From Ruminococcus flavefaciens FD-1 (GTDB lineage Bacteria; Bacillota; Clostridia; Oscillospirales; Ruminococcaceae), in contig ACOK01000112.1 in the NCBI GenBank assembly GCA_000174895.1, positions 60,140-124,139 on the forward strand: a stretch of DNA of 64,000 nt, given 5' to 3'. Under the pieces are notes generated by a model. That model was given only the letters and a program-made list of their open reading frames with translations, made no database searches and was not told the origin of the DNA. The translations under genes were made by a program, and so were the position numbers. This document shows positions 59,115 to 64,000 of this stretch, piece by piece. Every line of letters begins with the position of its first letter. The first letter of the stretch is position 1.

Positions 59115-60221
59115 TTATCTTCGTTCTCTTTTGAAGCTGAGGAAGAGCATGAATGTCATTATGATAAGCATTACGGATGGCACGGGAGAAGGCGGACTGT
59201 ACAGGCGCACGTTGATCACTGACACTGCTATCAGCTGTCGGCGCAGGAAAAAAGGAACTGTTACACGGCATATGACACCGCTGAGAATTGCGGATGCGGT
59301 ACGTATGAGTATCAGCGGCATCACGGGGAAGCGTCCCCTTATGAGTGTACACAGCTGAAACAGTACGCATATTCCGCCGAATGAGGTCATCGCACACAGA
59401 AAGGGAAGGAGAGTGTAGTCGTCACGGGGCAGCGGCCCTGCGGCTGTAATATCGGTAATTCCACGCAGCAGGGATACAGCGTTCTTTTCCGGGAGGCCGG
59501 ACAGCCGTGACAGTATACCACCTGCTTTTCCGTAAATGCCCGAAGCATCGAGAAATTCTGACAGCACTGCAAATGCCGTTATGGTGAAGCATATGACGGC
59601 CATTGACTTTCCGCTGGAGATTATGCTTTCAGTCAGCGTTTCAGACGTGAGTGACAGCCCCTTTTTTTCGGTGTATTGCGCCGATCCGCTTTTTTTCAGA
59701 AAAGGGGACAGCATCAGCGCAAGCAGGAGATTCGCCGAAACTGCCGACAGCGTTATGATGATGCCTGCGGCGTGCGTGCTGTAGTATTTCCCCGATATGC
59801 ATCCGAAAACAAATGCAGGCCCTGCGCCGCAGCAGAGACCTGACAGAACTGAGGCTGTTTCTCTTGAAATAGCCTTTTTTTCGTATCTTTCAATTATCAT
59901 GGATGTGCCGACGGGATAGCCGCTGAATGCGGAAAAGGAAAACACAGCCATTGTAAATCCGTCCATGCCGAATACAGCCCCTGACAGGCGTTCCATTGCT
60001 TTCGGAGTATAAGTGAGTATTCCGCTTCTGACTATGACAGCTGACACTATCATCATGGCGTAAAGGGACGGTATAACGGTCACAAGGCAGCGCTGTAACG
60101 CCTCAGAGACCGCTTTCCCCGTCAGCTGCGGATAAAATATGCACAGCAGAAAAAGTATCAGAACAGCCGAAGCTTTTGCAGCGGAGAGAATTTTCCCTGC
60201 ATTTCTTTTCATAATCATCAC
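59115..60221 (-). CDS. ylbJ: Sporulation membrane protein YlbJ
   Basis: This is a 368-residue protein with about ten membrane helices. The Gate/nucleoside-recognition pattern FSFSAFSGYPVGTSM and SGLCCGAGPAFVFGCISG is typical of YlbJ, needed in sporulating Firmicutes for spore formation. It is divergent from yqfC-yqfD, which fits a sporulation island. Confidence 0.8.
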   Translation of the reverse strand: MMIMKRNAGKILSAAKASAVLILFLLCIFYPQLTGKAVSEALQRCLVTVIPSLYAMMIVSAVIVRSGILTYTPKAMERLSGAVFGMDGFTMAVFSFSAFSGYPVGTSMIIERYEKKAISRETASVLSGLCCGAGPAFVFGCISGKYYSTHAAGIIITLSAVSANLLLALMLSPFLKKSGSAQYTEKKGLSLTSETLTESIISSGKSMAVICFTITAFAVLSEFLDASGIYGKAGGILSRLSGLPEKNAVSLLRGITDITAAGPLPRDDYTLLPFLCAMTSFGGICVLFQLCTLIRGRFPVMPLILIRTASAILSGVICRVTVPFFLRRQLIAVSVINVRLYSPPSPVPSVMLIIMTFMLFLSFKRERR

Positions 60222-60279
60222 CCATTAAATCATATTATGGAATGGGCGGAAAATATGATTCTTGATTCGGAGGAAAGAT

Positions 60280-60573
60280 ATGTTTGAGAAAATTGCCGAC
60301 AGCGCAAGGGATGCCCTTTTCCTCAATGCGGGGATATACATCGAGGATAACAAGGTCATGACCGTGGAAAACTGCGGGCGCATCGAAGAATACAATGAGA
60401 TCTTCATTCAGCTTCTCTCAGGCGGACTTATCATCCGTGTGTGGGGAACGGGGCTTCGTGCCTGCGGATACCGCACAAGGGGACTTGTCATAAGAGGGCG
60501 GATATCACGGATAGAATTTGATGAGAGAAAGGGGCGGAACAATGCTGAGGCGGCGGATAAGGATAAACGCTGA
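60280..60573 (+). CDS. yqfC: Sporulation protein YqfC
   Basis: ATG 60280 behind GGAGGAAAGAT gives 97 residues. It has the YabP/YqfC beta fold: NAGIYIEDNKVMTVENCGRI, then LLSGGLIIRVWGTGL. In Bacillus yqfC and yqfD are adjacent, as here. The last 32 bp overlap yqfD. Confidence 0.85.
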   Translation: MFEKIADSARDALFLNAGIYIEDNKVMTVENCGRIEEYNEIFIQLLSGGLIIRVWGTGLRACGYRTRGLVIRGRISRIEFDERKGRNNAEAADKDKR

Positions 60574-61696
60574 GGGAAAGGAACTTTACCGCTTCATAAA
60601 CGGTCTTCACAGCGAGGGCGTTGCCTGTTTCGGGCAGTATTGCCGCAGTGATGTATTCTACGGGGAGATATACCGCCGTGACCTGAAAAAGGTACGCAGG
60701 CTTGCGGAGGAATGCGGCGTTCAGCTGAAAGAAGCCGAATACCGTTCCCTCATGAAATTCCTGTCGGGCTACAGACACAGATACGGCATTGCTTTAGGCG
60801 TGGCGGCGGCTTTTCTGGGATGCATCTATTTCTCGCAGACTGTGGTGACTATCGAAATACAGGGCAATGAACGGATCAGCAGCGATTCGGTAATGTCAGC
60901 GCTTTCTGAACTTGATATCCGCAGAGGCAGCCGGATAGGTGACCTTGACCTCCATTACTGCGAGAATGAACTGGAGATCATGATGGACGACATCGCATGG
61001 GCAGGTATCCGCCGCACAGGCAACCGGATAGTGGTGCAGATCAAGGAGACCGTGGAGAAACCAGAGATGGTGCATGAGCGTATACCGTGCAATATTGTTG
61101 CGGCTAAGGCGGCACAGATAACGTCGGTGACGGTGCATAAGGGTATGGCTATGCATAAGGCAGGGGATTTTGTTCCCGAGGGAGCGCTTCTCATCAGCGG
61201 CATAAAACAAACCGACACAGGGCGGATGACGCTTCATCATGCGGCAGGCGAGATCACGGGGATCTATGAGGAAACTGCGGTATTCACCGAGAAATACCGT
61301 CCGCTAAGATATGTACCCACGGGCAGAGTCGGAAAAGAGCGGAGACTGAGACTTTTCAGCGTGGATATCCCGCTCTTTTTCGGTGGGAACGATTATGAAA
61401 ACTGCGAACGGGATTCACGGCTGAAAAGCTTTCGGATAATGGGGAAGGAACTCCCTGTAGGCATCGTCACCGATACAATAACCGAAACTGCGCTCACAGA
61501 CGATACCTTGACAGACGAGGAGATGGATAAAATGCTGATGGAGAAAATGTATCTCTATGAAAAGAATTTCCTCTCCGGCTGCAAGATCATAAAGCGTGAC
61601 GTGAAACGGGAGAAAAATGAGGACTCAATGACTTTCATAACTTCATATAAACTCGAAGGCAGTATCTGCCGCCAGAAGGAGATCTTCATAAAATAA
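60542..61696 (+). CDS. yqfD: Sporulation protein YqfD
   Basis: ATG 60542 gives 384 residues. One membrane helix near residues 78-97 (IALGVAAAFLGCIYF) is followed by a POTRA/FtsQ-like extracytoplasmic region (VVTIEIQGNERISSDSVMSA). It is essential for sporulation in Bacillus. It is coupled to yqfC by overlap. Confidence 0.88.
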   Translation: MLRRRIRINAEGKELYRFINGLHSEGVACFGQYCRSDVFYGEIYRRDLKKVRRLAEECGVQLKEAEYRSLMKFLSGYRHRYGIALGVAAAFLGCIYFSQTVVTIEIQGNERISSDSVMSALSELDIRRGSRIGDLDLHYCENELEIMMDDIAWAGIRRTGNRIVVQIKETVEKPEMVHERIPCNIVAAKAAQITSVTVHKGMAMHKAGDFVPEGALLISGIKQTDTGRMTLHHAAGEITGIYEETAVFTEKYRPLRYVPTGRVGKERRLRLFSVDIPLFFGGNDYENCERDSRLKSFRIMGKELPVGIVTDTITETALTDDTLTDEEMDKMLMEKMYLYEKNFLSGCKIIKRDVKREKNEDSMTFITSYKLEGSICRQKEIFIK

Positions 61697-61706
61697 AGAC
61701 GGTACT

Positions 61707-62057
61707 CTAACCGCTGTACTCATATAGCAGCTTTATACGTATTTATCAGGGGAAAACCTTTCTGAGGAAAGGTTCTTCCCCGAACCCCTTTCCAAAGACT
61801 TTTAATAGAATTTTTGCCCATTATAGGGCGCACTTGAAAGAAATGAAATATTCTTACTTTACTTGTGTGCGCCCTATAATGGGCAAAAATTAATACTGAA
61901 AGTTTTAGGAAGGGAGTTTAAGGGCAGCGCTCCCCACAGTGTGGGGAGATGTCAGCGCAGCTGACAGAGGGGACCGCCTCTGTCAGAGGAACCCTTTTTC
62001 AAAAGGGTTTCCCTCAATAGACTCGTGTAAAAACTTCTATATGAGTATCACGGTTAC
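61707..62057. repeat. MITE-like palindromic repeat 2
   Basis: It begins CTAACCGCTGTACTCATATAG and ends CTATATGAGTATCACGGTTAC, ends like repeat 1. The central GCCCATTATAGGGCGCAC...GTGCGCCCTATAATGGGC hairpin is present, and an extra short hairpin unit (CTCCCCACAGTGTGGGGAG, 61930-61949) is inserted. There is no ORF. Confidence 0.75.
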
Positions 62058-62101
62058 GCTTTCAGGCTTTTTTGTATTCCGAAAACCTCGGTACGCCGCT
62101 T

Positions 62102-62863
62102 TTATTTTTCTGCGGTTATCATAAAACGATGGATGCGTCCTGAGACTTTGCCGTTTTCTTCGATAAGCTTCTGCGCCATGCAGAGGCGGTCAAAGCATGA
62201 TTCCACAGAAAAGCCGCCGAACTCCCACGGTATCACTCTTGCGAACCACACAAGCGCCCCCGTATCGTAAAACTCGATGGGGCGGTAACACTCTCCGCCG
62301 GCGGTAACATTGAAGCCCTTCTCACGGAATTTCGCCAGCTCCGTACCGAGGTAATGCCCCTCATACAGCGGTTTCTTGCCGGGACAAAGCAGCTGTACAA
62401 GCTCACTGTCGTTGTCTCCGCCTACCTGCTGAGTTATGAATATTCCGCCGTTTTTAAGTACACGCCATATCTCGGGAATGTCATAGCTTCCGTGTCTGTT
62501 GATGACCATATCGAAGCTTTCATCTGCAAAAGGAAGAGCCATTCCCATCCGCCACTCATGAAAATCTATGCCCAAAGGTATCAGCTTTTCACGGCAAAGC
62601 TTCACATTCGGCGGATAGCCCTCGGTAGCTGAGGTTTTATCACAAGGATGTCCCAGCGAGAGAAGAAATTCTCCTCCGCCTGTGTCCATATCCAGAATGC
62701 GCATATCTGGCTTTATACGGTCAAGGATGAGCTGTCTGTAGTCCCAGTCAAGGTCATCGTCACTGCTGTTGAAGCGTCCGTCAAGCCTTGAGAAATCCCA
62801 ACCGTGTATGTGAGCGGCTTTCTCCTCGGAAAGCCATATTTTTTTCATTTCGTTCATGTTCAT
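62102..62863 (-). CDS. SAM-dependent methyltransferase, class I
   Basis: ATG 62863 follows AGGAGCAGTATTT and gives 253 residues. Motif I ILDMDTGGGEFLLSLG is near residue 70, then FDMVINRHGSYDIPEIWRV. The substrate is unknown; a small-molecule methyltransferase is likely. It is the first of three minus-strand genes but separate from the next. Confidence 0.8.
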   Translation of the reverse strand: MNMNEMKKIWLSEEKAAHIHGWDFSRLDGRFNSSDDDLDWDYRQLILDRIKPDMRILDMDTGGGEFLLSLGHPCDKTSATEGYPPNVKLCREKLIPLGIDFHEWRMGMALPFADESFDMVINRHGSYDIPEIWRVLKNGGIFITQQVGGDNDSELVQLLCPGKKPLYEGHYLGTELAKFREKGFNVTAGGECYRPIEFYDTGALVWFARVIPWEFGGFSVESCFDRLCMAQKLIEENGKVSGRIHRFMITAEK

Positions 62864-62990
62864 AAATACTGCTCCTTTATTTATTATTGCAATAATATCG
62901 GTGCAGCACGGGAACACTTCTTACTCGGCGAGCCGTTCCCTTTATCGCTGCACCGAGAAGTTAATTCGTTTCATCACTTTTATCACCTGT

Positions 62991-63323
62991 TCAGTTACCC
63001 ATGCATTCATAGTGTTTGTCGGTATATCCTGCCTCCTCAGCCTCCTCGATCGTCGAGAAGTATATCCTGTTGTCCTCATAAGGGAGGCTGCCACAATGAA
63101 TGCTGTGAAGCTTGTGGTTGCGTCTGTTGCCAACGTATGTCTTTTCGCTTATCGCAGGACTTTCCTTTACTTTAGTGTCGCTGTCTCCGTTGTCATGACT
63201 ATCGAATGTCATTTCTGCGACCTTGTCAAGCACAGGTATCTCCAGCGGGATATTGCCTCTGTAGTAATCCACCACAAAAGCGATCGCACATATCAGCAAT
63301 AAAACCAAACCCGTTTTTTTCAT
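62991..63323 (-). CDS. Small secreted/membrane protein with Ada-like zinc-site domain
   Basis: This is a 110-residue protein. It has an N-terminal signal anchor (KKTGLVLLLICAIAFVV), a linker, then YVGNRRNHKLHSIHCGSLPY and STIEEAEEAGYTDKHYECM, the pattern of Ada-type zinc-binding domains found at the ends of secreted nucleases and alone. Some usual Cys positions are His here. The function is unknown. Confidence 0.65.
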   Translation of the reverse strand: MKKTGLVLLLICAIAFVVDYYRGNIPLEIPVLDKVAEMTFDSHDNGDSDTKVKESPAISEKTYVGNRRNHKLHSIHCGSLPYEDNRIYFSTIEEAEEAGYTDKHYECMGN

Positions 63324-63384
63324 AACGACCAGCCCTCCTTAACGTTTTATATCAGACAGATGCCGAACTTAGTTTGTATCTGTT

Positions 63385-63867
63385 TTAAACTTCAAGCACG
63401 ATATCCTTGCCGCTGGGGATGTACTCCTCGTACTTCACTCCGCACTTGTCGAAAAGCAGACATGAAGCCTTTACGCTGTTGGTATCGGAATACTTGTTGC
63501 TGTAGTAGACCACACGCTTTATCCCTGACTGGATTATAGCCTTAGCGCATTCATTGCAGGGAAAGAGCGTCACATAGACTGTGCATCCGCTGAGATTGCC
63601 AATATTGCTGTTGAGAATGGCATTCAGCTCGGCATGGCAGACAAAGGGATACTTTGTATCCAGCTCATTTTCGGCAGAGCGTTCCCATGGCATTTCGTCG
63701 TCATCGCAGCCTGTGGGCATACCGTTATAGCCTACGGAAACTATCTTGTGCTCGTCGTTGACGATACAAGCGCCGACCTGAGTGGAATTATCCTTGCTTC
63801 GCTGAGCGGACAGCATGGCGATACCCATAAAGTATTCATCCCAGCTTATGTAATCAGTTCTTTTCAT
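63385..63867 (-). CDS. dCMP deaminase family protein
   Basis: ATG 63867 behind GAGGTGAAATA gives 160 residues. The zinc and catalytic motif is HAELNAI near residue 82 with PCNECAKA at about 105. It converts dCMP to dUMP for thymidylate synthesis; ComEB-type by length. Nothing is seen in 63907-64000. Confidence 0.9.
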   Translation of the reverse strand: MKRTDYISWDEYFMGIAMLSAQRSKDNSTQVGACIVNDEHKIVSVGYNGMPTGCDDDEMPWERSAENELDTKYPFVCHAELNAILNSNIGNLSGCTVYVTLFPCNECAKAIIQSGIKRVVYYSNKYSDTNSVKASCLLFDKCGVKYEEYIPSGKDIVLEV

Positions 63868-64000
63868 TATTTCACCTCTTGGAATAGTTGGTATCATTAA
63901 CATCATTATATCATGGATATGCTGATTTGTAAATATATCGCAGCAGTATTTGCTTTTTATTTTTCATCAGAAACTTTATGTAATTTCGGCTAAAGTGTGG

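Overview
The window looks like a chromosomal segment of a low-to-mid GC clostridial Firmicute of the Ruminococcus type. The evidence is type I dockerins on secreted proteins, sporulation genes yqfC, yqfD and ylbJ, GGAGG ribosome binding sites and strong TTGACA-N17-TATAAT promoters. No species can be assigned without a database.

Layout. (1) 1-6.5 kb is a decaying mobile-element remnant: a divergent promoter pair, an ImmA/IrrE-HTH protein, then HTH, ImmA/IrrE peptidase and Y-family polymerase genes. Three genes here carry single-base frameshifts or a nonsense codon. (2) 6.5-12.6 kb and 32.5-36.7 kb are the two halves of one chromosomal cluster for a urea/guanidine carboxylase pathway: class I amidotransferase-like hydrolase, LuxR regulator, two DUF1989 (carboxyguanidine deiminase-type) subunits, a biotin carboxylase, allophanate hydrolase, PII protein and APC permease. 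(3) 12588-32490 is a 19.9 kb serine-recombinase element inserted inside the carboxylase gene. Joining the flanks at a GA dinucleotide restores the reading frame exactly. Inside it lies a second element (15378-24896, 9.5 kb) with the same kind of GA junction and a near-identical 49-bp right end. The inner element carries recombinase, oriT-like repeat, MobC, relaxase and a ScaI-like restriction-modification system. The outer one carries a recombinase module, an orphan mobC and cargo: oleate hydratase, TetR regulator, DUF308 membrane protein, citrate synthase and a CmpB-like membrane protein. (4) 36.9-56.7 kb is a mosaic accessory region ending at a tRNA-Gln: an MmeI-like type IIL enzyme, a MobP3-type relaxase with Sel1 repeats, a truncated beta-helix protein, a sigma factor with membrane partner and dockerin protein, an LRR-cysteine-peptidase-like-dockerin protein, a phage-type cytosine methylase with a truncated Bro-N gene, and a six-gene operon in which four otherwise different proteins share a short Met-rich C-terminal tail. 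(5) 56.8-64 kb is core chromosome: a structured leader before a lipid kinase, a REC-like protein, sporulation genes bracketed by two MITE-like palindromic repeats, a methyltransferase and dCMP deaminase.

The main story is a nitrogen-assimilation operon switched off by a nested, apparently precisely excisable pair of mobilizable elements. A small 70-residue acidic protein family recurs four times on the mobile DNA in this window, and several short non-coding repeats (shared promoter core, 54-nt motif, 49-bp ends) tie the mobile modules together.
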